Positions 6,974 through 15,690 of a stretch of DNA of 64,000 nucleotides are shown one piece after another. The notes under the pieces were generated by a model that had not been told where the DNA came from, did no database searches, and was given only the letters and a program-made list of their open reading frames with translations. The DNA is from Motilimonas eburnea (GTDB lineage Bacteria; Pseudomonadota; Gammaproteobacteria; Enterobacterales; CBDFNC01), in contig NZ_JAIMJB010000005.1 of the NCBI RefSeq assembly GCF_021295345.1, positions 124,001-188,000 on the forward strand, read 5' to 3'. The position numbers and the translations under genes were made by a program. Within the stretch, counting starts at the first letter, position 1, and every line of letters begins with the position of its first letter.

Positions 6974-9033
6974 TGAAATACAGCATAGTGATAACCAGTG
7001 CTTCACTACTGCTGGCTCATGCCAGCTTTAGTGCCGCAGCCGAGCAAACTAGATTAGCGTATTCTAAAAAAGACCAAGTCGAAATATTTGCCGACCAACA
7101 ACAGGGTAAATGGTGCCAAAAGGCGATCAGTCTGAATCTCGTATCAGATAGCCCAACAGAATTACAACAACAAACCGTCGACATCTTGTTAAACAAGCTA
7201 ACAACCGTTGTTAATCGTGAATGCCCAACTGGCGAGGACATCGCCTTCAAGGTCACCGACCGACAAGAGCAGGTATTGTTTCAGGGTAGTCTATCCAAAT
7301 CTCAGCAATGGCAACCTCAATATGTTACTGCCACCAACCCAGTAGCAAATACTTCCGTAGCGCCAGCCGCAGCTGAACAAGCCAAAGCCGAGCAAGCCGC
7401 TGCAGAACAAGCTGCAGCCGAACAAGCCAAAGCCGAACAAGCCAAAGCCGAGCAAGCCAAAGCTGAGCAAGCCAAAGCTGAGCAAGCCAAAGCTGAGCAA
7501 GCCGCAGCTGAGCAAGCCAAAGCTGAGCAAGCCAAAGCCGAGCAAGCCGCAGCTGAACAAGCCGCAGCTGAACAAGCCGCAGCTGAACAAGCCGCAGCTG
7601 AACAAGCCGCAGCTGAACAAGCCGCAGCTGAACAAGCCGCAGCTGAACAAGCCGCAGCTGAACAAGCCGCAGCTGAACTAGCCGCAGCCGAGCAAGCCGC
7701 ATTATTTGAACTGGCGGGTTGGAAGCCTGAGCTAAGCAGAAAAGGATTTGTTTACCAAGGCGACAAACCCGACCAATTGATCAAAGATAAAACGGGGTGC
7801 CTGTTATATGCGCCAACTATCCGGGTCGAAGATCGACCCTATGTCAGGGTTACTCGCGAGGGGGGAGAATGTATCGATGGCCACCTTAACGGCGTTGCCA
7901 AGCTGAAGTTTAAACGTCAAGATGGTAAAAACCTTGGCAAGATAAAAGCGCACTTCCTCTACGGTTACCCGTTTAAATCCTTACCAAAGGATAAGGAACT
8001 CTATCCCGTTGCACGCATCAACCAAGGTCATGACATCCTATTAATGTGGCTGGGTTCCGATCCTAAGCTTAAGCAACACTACTTTGTCCCCGCCGTATAT
8101 GCCTATAACGGCCTATTTCAATTATCGGAAAGTGCGGGTTATGTCATGACCAGCGAAACCGCGGCGTTTATGGATGAAGACTTATTCAAGCCCTTAATCG
8201 CAGAGAGCTTTCGCCCATTCACCGACAATTTAAGAACCCGCGACGGTTATACCGTGTATTTCGTAGACGGCTTCCCTGATGTGAATAAAATCCATGGCTA
8301 CAGTGATGAGCATAAACTTTATAGCTATCGAGTTAATCATCATCGTAAAAAAGGCACTTATGTCAACTGGGATAGAACTAACAACTTCTATTTCGAGCGC
8401 ACGCTCAAGCAGCAACAACAACTTGCCCAACAAAAAGCACGTGAAGAAGAGCAAGCCAAACGCTTAGCGGAACAAGAAGCTCGAGAGGCAGAGCGCAAGG
8501 CTCAGCAAAGGGCGCAAGAACAAGCGCGTATCGCGTTGGAAATGAACAACACTTATGAACGCTTAACCAAAGCAGACAAATGGACCCGGATTGCCGATGG
8601 CTTGCAGCAAGAGCTAAAACTGTTCCAACCTGCGATCTATGTTGCTCACAGCTACCAACATCGACCGCTAAATTCTCCTTACGGCTTTAATCTGGGTGAA
8701 TTAGCAATGGCCAGAAAGCAACACAAAGGCACATTTGTGTTCAAGATTGATGAAAAAGAAGACGGTTATTACACCACAGGTGAGCCTTATCAAGTGCATG
8801 TACACAGTGAAGAACCACTGGAAGAAGGCCATTGGTATGGTGTCACCGCGTTTGTCGGGGCGAGTTACGATAAACTGGATGATAACCAATTATTTATCCC
8901 ACAGCTTAACGTCGATGCCAGCTACCTTTGTCAGCAAGCCAAGTGTACCGAATTGGATGACCCCGTCATGATAGTGCGCAAACAATATTCCGCTCCACAA
9001 TGGACGCCTGAATCAAGCAAGGAGGCGCAGTAA
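6973..9033 (+). CDS. Secreted protein with Ala-rich pentad repeat and coiled coil
   Basis: Start ATG 6973 overlaps the previous stop (TAATG), giving 686 residues. A Sec signal peptide (about residues 1-23, cut near SAAAEQ) is followed by a small globular part, then 22 five-residue units of the type A(A/K)AEQ (about residues 132-241), predicted to be one long charged helix. A larger globular region (about 245-475) follows, then a second Gln/Glu/Ala-rich coiled coil (about 477-525) and a C-terminal domain. TolA-like spacing helices are the closest analogy; no family was recognised for the globular parts. It ends with another TAATG overlap. It probably acts in the periplasm with its two neighbours. 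Confidence 0.75.
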   Translation: MKYSIVITSASLLLAHASFSAAAEQTRLAYSKKDQVEIFADQQQGKWCQKAISLNLVSDSPTELQQQTVDILLNKLTTVVNRECPTGEDIAFKVTDRQEQVLFQGSLSKSQQWQPQYVTATNPVANTSVAPAAAEQAKAEQAAAEQAAAEQAKAEQAKAEQAKAEQAKAEQAKAEQAAAEQAKAEQAKAEQAAAEQAAAEQAAAEQAAAEQAAAEQAAAEQAAAEQAAAEQAAAELAAAEQAALFELAGWKPELSRKGFVYQGDKPDQLIKDKTGCLLYAPTIRVEDRPYVRVTREGGECIDGHLNGVAKLKFKRQDGKNLGKIKAHFLYGYPFKSLPKDKELYPVARINQGHDILLMWLGSDPKLKQHYFVPAVYAYNGLFQLSESAGYVMTSETAAFMDEDLFKPLIAESFRPFTDNLRTRDGYTVYFVDGFPDVNKIHGYSDEHKLYSYRVNHHRKKGTYVNWDRTNNFYFERTLKQQQQLAQQKAREEEQAKRLAEQEAREAERKAQQRAQEQARIALEMNNTYERLTKADKWTRIADGLQQELKLFQPAIYVAHSYQHRPLNSPYGFNLGELAMARKQHKGTFVFKIDEKEDGYYTTGEPYQVHVHSEEPLEEGHWYGVTAFVGASYDKLDDNQLFIPQLNVDASYLCQQAKCTELDDPVMIVRKQYSAPQWTPESSKEAQ
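7366..7695 (+). repeat. 15-bp coding minisatellite, 22 units
   Basis: Twenty-two consecutive 15-bp units run without interruption, variants of GCCGCAGCTGAACAA. Units from 7546 to 7665 (eight of them) are identical. Each unit encodes one pentad A(A/K)AEQ, so length changes by slippage keep the reading frame. The uniform 3' block suggests recent expansion. The complementary strand is open in all three frames across the block, a by-product of the repeat. Confidence 0.95.
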
Positions 9034-9989
9034 TGAAGAATAAACTCATCATAGGTGTTGCCATCGCCGTATGCGCCATCATCGGCTGGCACTTCACCGC
9101 CCAGTCCATTGCCAAAAGCAAAATAGAAACCGCATTTAAGGAGCACCAGCTCGACCGCTTTATCAGCTACCGAGACATGAGCGTAAACAGCTTCACATTA
9201 GATGCCACCTTAGAAAAAGTGACCCTTAACATAACTTTGCCCCAGGTTTTTCGCAAAGCCGTGGTCATCAACCTAGAGGCTGACGCCATCGTGTTGCGTG
9301 ATTTCAACAACGACGATGATGAGCTCAAACTTGATGCCAGCTTAAACGGGTTAAAGTTCGACTTTAATAGCCCAACGCATATGGCGTTACTGCAAAGCCT
9401 TGATTGGGTAGCCAAGCCCTTGCTTGATCTTGCTTACCAAGAGCTCACTCTAGATACAGAGATCGTTTTTTCGCTGGATAAAACAGGTGGTGAATCGAGT
9501 CTAGCCATCACCTTAAAAGACGAGAATAAGGCCACTGTTTTCCATCAGTTAACCGGTGAACAATGGCAAAGCTTACCCCTACTCGTAGAAGGAAACCCGT
9601 TACAAAACATGCACAAACTGGGTCAAATTGCATTTACCTCTGTGCAAGTTTCGGTGGAGGATCATGGCCTATTTGCACGAAGTTATGATTTATACAGCAA
9701 ATCAATTGTCATCACCCCCGACGATGTACCCTCTCGTGAACAGCTAAAATTCACCCATGATTTTGAAAAGGCACAAAAAGAAGGCGAGCGTGATGGTATC
9801 AACATTGATGTCGCTGAAATCGGCGAAGCTTACGCTGATTTTATCGATGATCCAGACACCTTCGGCCTTAGCATCAGCGCTGATGAGCCTGTGGTCGTAA
9901 TAGATATATTTAACCTCTTTGCGGGCAGGCCCAATGGGCAAGAAATCATCAAGCTAATCAATCAGCTTGACGTAGAGGTCATTCAATAA
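9033..9989 (+). CDS. Membrane-anchored periplasmic protein, unknown function
   Basis: 318 residues. Start ATG 9033 overlaps the preceding stop as TAATG, so translation is probably coupled. An N-terminal hydrophobic helix (about residues 4-24) reads as an uncleaved anchor or signal; the rest is a soluble periplasmic domain rich in beta strands and acidic residues. The pattern of a short anchor followed by long amphipathic beta structure resembles AsmA/DUF945-type envelope proteins, but no diagnostic motif was recognised. Third and last gene of the operon, followed 8 bases later by a strong intrinsic terminator. Confidence 0.75.
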   Translation: MKNKLIIGVAIAVCAIIGWHFTAQSIAKSKIETAFKEHQLDRFISYRDMSVNSFTLDATLEKVTLNITLPQVFRKAVVINLEADAIVLRDFNNDDDELKLDASLNGLKFDFNSPTHMALLQSLDWVAKPLLDLAYQELTLDTEIVFSLDKTGGESSLAITLKDENKATVFHQLTGEQWQSLPLLVEGNPLQNMHKLGQIAFTSVQVSVEDHGLFARSYDLYSKSIVITPDDVPSREQLKFTHDFEKAQKEGERDGINIDVAEIGEAYADFIDDPDTFGLSISADEPVVVIDIFNLFAGRPNGQEIIKLINQLDVEVIQ

Positions 9990-9996
9990 TCCCAAC

Positions 9997-10022
9997 AGCC
10001 CCGCCAATGCGGGGCTTGTTTT
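9997..10022 (+). terminator. Intrinsic terminator of the envelope operon
   Basis: Perfect 8-bp stem AGCCCCGC-CAAT-GCGGGGCT followed by TGTTTT, eight bases after the stop codon at 9989. Confidence 0.9.
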
Positions 10023-10033
10023 ATACCCAAAGA

Positions 10034-11173
10034 TTAATCCAACCGCTTAGCAAAGCGTAAACTGGCCACCACCAGCCCAACTAAGGTAAAGCCCAGCAGC
10101 CATAGGGCATCAAAGCTTAATTCCATCACCTGTGCATCACGCAGCACGATGGCGCGTGACATTCGCATAAAATGAGTGGCTGGCAGGGCTTCGGCTATCC
10201 ACTGCGCGGCCACGGGCATGGCTTCGTAGGGGAACATAAAGCCAGATAATAAAATCGACGGTAACAGCACAAAAATGGTTAACTGCATCGACTGCAACTG
10301 GGTTTTGGCGATGGTCGAAATCACTAGCCCTAAGGTTAAACTAGCGCAAATAAACAACATGGAGGCCAGCGCCATGGAATCTAGCCCGCCCCGAAATGGC
10401 ACATCAAATAACACATGACCAGCGCCCAAAATAATGCTGACTTGCACTAGCCCGACAACGACATAAGGCAATATTTTCCCTAACATTAATTCTATCGGGC
10501 GGATCGGCGTGGTGATTAAAAACTCCATATTGCCTTGCTCACGCTCACGCACGATGGCCGCCGAGGTAAACATCACCATGGTCATGGTTAAAATCACCCC
10601 CAATAAACCGGGCACAATATTCACCACGGAGCGCTGCTCGGGGTTAAAGTATTGTACTACCTCTAAACTTGCGACCGTGGCGCTAACAGGTCTGTCTAAC
10701 ACTTCATTGAGGGGCATTTGCCGCAGCGACTTAATGGTGGCCGCAACCACCGTGTCTGAACCATCCACCAACCATTGCGCCACAGGCCGTGCCAAGGGCT
10801 GCGCCGAAATAGGGAGTTCGGCTTGGCCTTGATTGGGAAAACGCAGCAAGCGCTCGGCAAAATCAGGCGGGATATACAGCACCGCTTTTACCTCACCTCG
10901 GGTTAGCGCGGCTTCGGCTTCCATCACATTGGCATAATTTCGTTTAAAGTCGACCACTTGGCTGGCTTGCACCGCATTAACTAAACGCGGTGCGTAAGCG
11001 CTAGCTGAAAGATTCACCACCCCAGCGGGTAAATGGCGGGCATCGGTATTAATGGCATAACCAAACAGCATAAGCTGCACCAAGGGGATCATCACTATCA
11101 TGCCAAAGGTCATGCGATCACGAGACAGTTGACGCAGCTCCTTAACCACCACAGCAAATATTCTAAGCAACAT
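10034..11173 (-). CDS. ABC-2 type exporter permease (YbhR/YhhJ-like)
   Basis: Inner-membrane permease of the ABC-2 family, about 379 residues: one N-terminal helix, a large periplasmic domain (about residues 50-180), then five membrane helices, including SAAIVREREQGNMEFLITTP, the typical cytoplasmic coupling segment. GGGAGG lies eight bases before the ATG at 11173; an in-frame ATG at 11179 is too close to it. The gene overlaps the end of the ATPase gene, so coupling is likely. E. coli has two such permeases (YbhS, YbhR) here; this locus has one, so a homodimer is expected. Substrate is probably a toxic small molecule, by analogy only. Confidence 0.88.
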   Translation of the reverse strand: MLLRIFAVVVKELRQLSRDRMTFGMIVMIPLVQLMLFGYAINTDARHLPAGVVNLSASAYAPRLVNAVQASQVVDFKRNYANVMEAEAALTRGEVKAVLYIPPDFAERLLRFPNQGQAELPISAQPLARPVAQWLVDGSDTVVAATIKSLRQMPLNEVLDRPVSATVASLEVVQYFNPEQRSVVNIVPGLLGVILTMTMVMFTSAAIVREREQGNMEFLITTPIRPIELMLGKILPYVVVGLVQVSIILGAGHVLFDVPFRGGLDSMALASMLFICASLTLGLVISTIAKTQLQSMQLTIFVLLPSILLSGFMFPYEAMPVAAQWIAEALPATHFMRMSRAIVLRDAQVMELSFDALWLLGFTLVGLVVASLRFAKRLD

Positions 11174-12122
11174 CGCCATGCCTCCCTTGTCCGGTGCAAG
11201 TCACAAACACATCCTCTAAGTTAGGCCGCACCATTTCAATTTGAGTTTCGATTTGAACACCTGCACCTCGCGCTTCTTCCACCTTAGCCTGTAACCAAGC
11301 TAAAGGCTCGCTCACACTATTGGTCACCAACACCCTTAGCCGACTGCCTATTTGCGCGGCAGAAAGTACCTCAGGGAGTTTTATTAAGGCTTGTTTTAGG
11401 CTGCGTAAATCTTGCCCTGCAATTTCAAATACCTGCGCCGCCATTTGCTGCATCAATTGCTGCGGCGAGCCATCGGCTCGTTTGACCCCGCGCTCTAAAA
11501 TCGCCAAACCATGACAGCGCTCGGCTTCGTCCATATAGTGGGTAGAAACCAAAATGGTGGTGCCTTGGTCGCACAAATCAAATAAACGCTCCCAAAACTC
11601 ACGGCGGTTTTCCGGATCCACCGCCGAGGTAGGCTCATCTAAAAACAATAATTCAGGGTAATGTAAGGTCGCTGCGGCTAAGGCTAAACGCTGCTTTTGG
11701 CCACCACTCATCGAGCCTGCCAGCTGCTTTTCTCGTCCCACTAGATCGTATAACTGCAGCAGCTCGGCTAGACGTTGCTGGCGCTTGCGCCATGAAAAGC
11801 CGTAAATACGCGCGACAAAAGCCAAATTTTCTAGCACGGTGAGGTTTTCATAAAGAGAAAACTTTTGCGTCATGTAACCGATGCGACGGCGAATTTTATC
11901 TTCATTGCCCATTAAGTTCTCACCGAGAACTTTAATCTCACCGGCGCTTGGTCTAAGTAGACCCGTTAGCATTCGAATCGAGGTCGATTTGCCGCAGCCA
12001 TTGGGACCAAGAAAGCCATAAATACTGCCGGCCGAGATGGCTAAATCCACCTGATCGACCGCCACTAAACCACCAAAGGTGCGGCTCATGCCTTGGGTTG
12101 AAATGGCTAACGGCGCACTCAT
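11163..12122 (-). CDS. ABC exporter ATP-binding protein (YbhF half-like)
   Basis: Cytoplasmic ATPase of 319 residues with Walker A GPNGCGKST (about residues 40-48), Q-loop TQKFSLYENLT, signature MSGGQKQRLALA, Walker B LLFLDEPTSAVDP and H-loop STH. The C-terminal 80 residues are the usual DrrA-type extension. E. coli YbhF has two ATPase cassettes fused; this protein has one. Its start overlaps the HlyD stop as ATGA and its end overlaps the permease gene. Powers the exporter with the permease and HlyD protein. Confidence 0.92.
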   Translation of the reverse strand: MSAPLAISTQGMSRTFGGLVAVDQVDLAISAGSIYGFLGPNGCGKSTSIRMLTGLLRPSAGEIKVLGENLMGNEDKIRRRIGYMTQKFSLYENLTVLENLAFVARIYGFSWRKRQQRLAELLQLYDLVGREKQLAGSMSGGQKQRLALAAATLHYPELLFLDEPTSAVDPENRREFWERLFDLCDQGTTILVSTHYMDEAERCHGLAILERGVKRADGSPQQLMQQMAAQVFEIAGQDLRSLKQALIKLPEVLSAAQIGSRLRVLVTNSVSEPLAWLQAKVEEARGAGVQIETQIEMVRPNLEDVFVTCTGQGRHGDVA

Positions 12123-13060
12123 GGCAACAACTCCACTTCAAGATTTAAGCCAGTGGGTAAAGCTTGCCCAGCCGCATCTAAATCGATATCGGTTAAGTAC
12201 ATTAACCTAGCGCGGTCACGCTCATTCAGGGCATAAAACGGGGTATAAGCCGGCTCACTGCGCACCTTTCGCACCGTACCGCTCAGGGCTTCTGTTCGGC
12301 CATCTACCAAAATGCGCACCGAGCTGCCAACGGTTACCCGATCAAGCCAAGTCGCAGGTACATATGCGCGCACATAAGGCCGCTGCGTCGCTAGCAAGCC
12401 CACTAATTGCGTACCCGCCATCACCCGATCGCCCACGCGCCATGGCATCACATCGACTATCGCGGCTTGCTGCGCCACTAAGGTCAAGTCGGCAAGATGC
12501 TGCTGTTCTACCGCTAAATTCGCCTGCGCCGCCGCGACTAACGCACGCCCCTGCGCCACTTGTTCGCTGCGGGTACCGTTGTGTAATTGCTGCCAGCTTT
12601 GCTGCGCTTGCGCTAATTTTGCCTGTGCCGTGGCTAAGGCGGCTTGCGCCTGATCGAGATCGGCCTTGGTTAACACCCGGGTTTTATATAAGCGCTGAAT
12701 ACGGGTAAAGTCTTGCTGCGCTTGAGTCAGATTGGCTTTGGCTTCGGCAATCACGGCTTCGGCGCGCTCGATTTCTTCACTGCGGGCGCCAGCTAATAAC
12801 TCATCTAACTTGGCCTTTGCTTGGGCTAAATCGGCTTGTTTTTGCTGCACCCGAGCTTGCGCTATGGTGTCATTCAAGCGCAATAAAGGGGTGCCTGCTT
12901 CCACTTGCTGACCTTCACTGACCCAAATTTCGGCAATCTGCTCACCCACAGGGGCCGTCAAAGTCAGCCTATCGCGCTCAACCTGACCAAACACCCTAGG
13001 CTCACCCTCTTGGCAACCCAACAAAAATAGTCCCATAAAACATAACGCGAAAATTTTCAT
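12119..13060 (-). CDS. HlyD-family periplasmic adaptor lipoprotein (YbhG-like)
   Basis: 313 residues from the ATG at 13060, which has a very strong AGGAGGAG site. The N-terminus has a lipobox (FLLGC), so unlike many HlyD proteins it is likely lipid-anchored. A biotinyl-lipoyl-like half (TLTAPVGEQIAEIWVSEGQQ) flanks a long alpha-helical hairpin (about residues 65-190, Ala/Gln rich), then the second half-lipoyl and beta-barrel. It links the ABC permease to an outer-membrane channel encoded elsewhere. It overlaps the TetR stop as TGATG and the ATPase start as ATGA. Confidence 0.9.
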   Translation of the reverse strand: MKIFALCFMGLFLLGCQEGEPRVFGQVERDRLTLTAPVGEQIAEIWVSEGQQVEAGTPLLRLNDTIAQARVQQKQADLAQAKAKLDELLAGARSEEIERAEAVIAEAKANLTQAQQDFTRIQRLYKTRVLTKADLDQAQAALATAQAKLAQAQQSWQQLHNGTRSEQVAQGRALVAAAQANLAVEQQHLADLTLVAQQAAIVDVMPWRVGDRVMAGTQLVGLLATQRPYVRAYVPATWLDRVTVGSSVRILVDGRTEALSGTVRKVRSEPAYTPFYALNERDRARLMYLTDIDLDAAGQALPTGLNLEVELLP

Positions 13061-13716
13061 CACTGCTCCTCCTGAGCGTGGGGTTGCAGCAAGCCTTGCT
13101 GTAATACGCCCACATTGTGCTTCACCAAATCAGATAAAATATCGGGATTGATATCGACACCAAATTGCTTGATTAACACCGGCGGCGCAATCAAGGGAAA
13201 CACCATCAAGCTAATCAAGCTTAAGCGTGCTAATTCAGGATTAACGCCCTCGCGTAACTGGCCTGATTTAACTAAGCCTTGAGCTAACCATTGCCGCGAT
13301 AGGTCCATAATTTGGCTAAATACATCAAGCAAAATGCGCTGTTGCTCGCTTTGCTCTGGCTCGTGTAACACCCGCACTATCAGTCGCGGTAAGGCCGGAT
13401 TGGGCGCCATCACTTGATAATAGGTCTGCATTAAACTGGCTAAATCTTGAGGCGCAGCAGCAGCGGGAATGCTTTTCAGGCTGGCAAGCACAGGTGCCAA
13501 GGTTTCACGCACCATGCTTTCAAACAAGCCGAGTTTAGAGCCAAAATAGTAGCGGATCATCGCCGCATCCACCTCGGCATGGCGCGCTAATTCACGCGTC
13601 GACACTTGCGCAAAGCTATTCGCACCAAACAACACCAATGCAGAGTTAATCAAGCGGTTACGCGCATCGGAATCGCCCTTTGGCCGCCCCGCTGCTCGCT
13701 CGGTAGTTGTCGCCAT
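13060..13716 (-). CDS. TetR-family repressor (CecR-like)
   Basis: 218 residues: N-terminal TetR helix-turn-helix (about 15-60, ending DAAMIRYYFGSKLGLFESMV) and the C-terminal domain of the CecR/YbiH type. Start chosen at ATG 13716, with GAGG seven bases upstream; the upstream GTG at 13722 leaves no room for a site. It is the first gene of the exporter operon, the same order as E. coli cecR-ybhGFSR, and probably represses its own operon through the palindrome at 13726. Ligand is unknown. Confidence 0.88.
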   Translation of the reverse strand: MATTTERAAGRPKGDSDARNRLINSALVLFGANSFAQVSTRELARHAEVDAAMIRYYFGSKLGLFESMVRETLAPVLASLKSIPAAAAPQDLASLMQTYYQVMAPNPALPRLIVRVLHEPEQSEQQRILLDVFSQIMDLSRQWLAQGLVKSGQLREGVNPELARLSLISLMVFPLIAPPVLIKQFGVDINPDILSDLVKHNVGVLQQGLLQPHAQEEQ

Positions 13717-13725
13717 GTGCACACC

Positions 13726-13752
13726 TCATCAATAATTCATCTATTGATGAAT
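13726..13752. promoter_or_regulatory. Nested palindromes upstream of cecR-like operon
   Basis: A perfect 9-bp inverted repeat TCATCAATA / TATTGATGA (13726-13734 and 13742-13750, spacer 7) overlaps a perfect 7-bp one ATTCATC / GATGAAT (13735-13741 and 13746-13752). They begin 10 bp before the TetR start codon, where a self-repressing operator is expected. Confidence 0.75.
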
Positions 13753-13819
13753 ATTAGTGAACTAAGTGCATAAAGGGGAGACTTTAAATTCCTCAATATC
13801 GGCTAAGTTGATGAATTCA

Positions 13820-13921
13820 GTAGGCGCCCCAGTGATGGTGCGACTTTGGTGGTTGTGTGGGAGCACCAGTAATAGTGCGATTTGGGGGCTATCTTTATCG
13901 CCGCATTACTGCGGCTCCCAC
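13820..13921. repeat. REP-like cluster of three hairpins
   Basis: Two plus-strand copies (13820-13845, heading GTAGGCGC; 13857-13883, GTGGGAGC...GTGCGAT) and one minus-strand copy (13921-13894, GTGGGAGC with perfect stem GCCGCA-GTAA-TGCGGC and tail GCGATAAA). Spacing is about 40 bp. Head-to-head arrangement in an intergenic gap is typical of REP/BIME units. A partial extra head (GTGGGAG on the minus strand) follows near 13933. Confidence 0.75.
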
Positions 13922-13942
13922 AAACACCTCCCACAAGTTTAA

Positions 13943-14422
13943 CTAAACAGGTTGGCGCTTAGCTCGTCGCCTAGCTCGCCAAGCAAACACTAAACTTGAT
14001 AGCAAATAAGCCGGAATAATGGCTAGCGGGAAAAAGAACACTTGCCCCATATGGTGGTTAATCTTGTATCGAATTGGCCTAATTTGGTTGCCCGTTACTT
14101 GATAAGTCGAGGTGGCGCTGTAGGTATTCATGTAATTAAACTCGATTACCTGAGTCTCGTCCGTGGTCGATAACACCTGAATGTTGTGGATATCGCCAAC
14201 ATTAAGCACAACCTCTTGCTGATCCAAAAAATAGGTGAATTCAGCTTGCTGCTCGACCGCCTTTTGTAAGGTCAGCATTTGGTATTGATCGCCTTTTTTA
14301 CCCAAAACATAAAAGCTGCGCGCCTGCTCGAAAAAATTGTCGGTGACTTCTGGCGGTGCGGTTAGCTTGGTGATAACTGGGATAAAGGCAAAAAAGAGCA
14401 CGAGTGTAAGTAGCAATTTCAT
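13943..14422 (-). CDS. Small membrane protein, unknown function
   Basis: 159 residues. Hydrophobic N-terminus (about 1-17) reads as signal or anchor, the middle (25-120) is a soluble beta-rich domain, and a second hydrophobic helix (about 126-148) ends in a basic tail ARRRAKRQPV that should face the cytoplasm. The topology suggests a periplasmic loop between two membrane helices. No family was recognised. Monocistronic between the REP cluster and a GST gene. Confidence 0.7.
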   Translation of the reverse strand: MKLLLTLVLFFAFIPVITKLTAPPEVTDNFFEQARSFYVLGKKGDQYQMLTLQKAVEQQAEFTYFLDQQEVVLNVGDIHNIQVLSTTDETQVIEFNYMNTYSATSTYQVTGNQIRPIRYKINHHMGQVFFFPLAIIPAYLLSSLVFAWRARRRAKRQPV

Positions 14423-14464
14423 TTATTTACCAACCTAGGTGCCCTGAAAACCATGTCATTTCAC

Positions 14465-15064
14465 TTACCCCAACGCCACATAATTTGGCTGCGAGGCAAT
14501 ACGTTGGCACCACGCTTGAATGGCTGGGTAGCGGTTAAGATCAAACCCGCCCTGCGCTGCCACATGGGTATAAGCATATAGGGCGATATCGGCAATGGTC
14601 AGGCTGTTGCCCACCAAGAAATCCGTTTGCTTTAGCTGCTGTTCCATAATAGCAAGGGCCTTGTTGCCACCGGCTTGCAACGATTCATATTCGGCTTGGC
14701 GAGCTTCTGGCATTCCAAGGTAGTGTTGAATAAAGCGCGCTACGGCGATGTAAGGTTCATGACTGTATTGCTCGAAGAATAGCCATTCGTACACCTTGGC
14801 CAACTGAAATGGCTCTTGTGGCAGCAAGGGCGTTCCCGCCGCTAAGTAACCCATAATCGCATTGGACTCAGCCAGATAACGGCCATCATCTAATGCCAAC
14901 AAAGGGATCTTGCCATTGGCATTCATGGCCAAAAATTGCTCGGTTTTCGTTTCGCCAGCCAAGATATCCACATCGATCCACTGATAATCTTGTTGCAGTA
15001 ATGACAACAACAATTTTACCTTGTAGCAGTTACCCGACTGCACATCACCATAAACACGCATCAT
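14465..15064 (-). CDS. Glutathione S-transferase family protein
   Basis: 199 residues with the thioredoxin-like N-terminal half (about 1-78; VYGDVQSGNCYKVKLLL near the active site, NGKIPLLALDDG and ESNAIMGYLA as the cis-Pro and Glu-Ser glutathione site) and the all-helical C-terminal half containing NSLTIADIALYAY. Cytoplasmic, conjugates or handles glutathione adducts; substrate unknown. Two adjacent ATGs at 15064 and 15061, both downstream of AAGGAC. A GNAT gene lies 20 bp upstream on the same strand, so a two-gene unit is possible. Confidence 0.9.
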   Translation of the reverse strand: MMRVYGDVQSGNCYKVKLLLSLLQQDYQWIDVDILAGETKTEQFLAMNANGKIPLLALDDGRYLAESNAIMGYLAAGTPLLPQEPFQLAKVYEWLFFEQYSHEPYIAVARFIQHYLGMPEARQAEYESLQAGGNKALAIMEQQLKQTDFLVGNSLTIADIALYAYTHVAAQGGFDLNRYPAIQAWCQRIASQPNYVALG

Positions 15065-15084
15065 TTGTCCTTTATATTAATAAC

Positions 15085-15540
15085 TCAGCGCACCTTATCG
15101 GCCGTGGTTAATACCTTGTTGCTGTTAGAAAATCCGTGGCGCTGATACAAGCTGTGGGCATCGTTGGTGACGAGCATTAGTAGCTTGTCTCGCCAGCGGG
15201 GATCGCTGAGTGCCACGTCCACCAGCCACTTGCCTAAACCTTGGCCACGAAAGGCTTCATCGATTATCACATCGGCCAAATAGGCAAAGCTGACATAATC
15301 AGTCACCACTCGGGCAAAGCCTACTTGTAAATCCTGATGGTATAGAGAGAAGCATTCTGAATGAGTCACCGAGGTGGCGATGTCATCTAGGCTGCGCTCG
15401 GCCGCCCAATAGGACTGGGCTAACAACGCTTTTAGCCGCATTAAATCAACCTTATCGGCTTGATTGTAAATCACATATCCTTGTTTCTCGGCAATCATGC
15501 CTGCATCCTTCGGCGCTAAATAATGAGTCACAGCGTTCAT
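15085..15540 (-). CDS. GNAT-family N-acetyltransferase
   Basis: 151 residues with the GNAT core: LADVIIDEAFRGQGLGKWLVD is split over strand 4 and the acetyl-CoA pyrophosphate loop (R-G-Q-G-L-G, about residues 97-104), then the C-terminal segment MLVTNDAHSLYQRHGF. It resembles the small acetyltransferases of the YjgM/Aac type. Substrate unknown. Same strand as the GST gene 20 bp downstream. Confidence 0.88.
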   Translation of the reverse strand: MNAVTHYLAPKDAGMIAEKQGYVIYNQADKVDLMRLKALLAQSYWAAERSLDDIATSVTHSECFSLYHQDLQVGFARVVTDYVSFAYLADVIIDEAFRGQGLGKWLVDVALSDPRWRDKLLMLVTNDAHSLYQRHGFSNSNKVLTTADKVR

Positions 15541-15690
15541 CTTGGCTCAGCGAGCTTGCTGGACACATCATGTAAAAGAAATATAAAGCAAAATACCATT
15601 AACCCGCTCAGGAGTCATGTTAGAATCATCTCGCCCAATTTGAGATGCTAGACCGCGTTTGGTATCAAGTTAACCCATAAAAGAACCATT

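Noticed and set aside
7291-7702. Long minus-strand ORFs opposite the Ala-rich repeat
   Set aside because: They are shadows: a 15-bp repeat without stop codons keeps several frames open. Their products are simple Cys/Leu/Ser or Arg/Leu repeats with no signal or start site.
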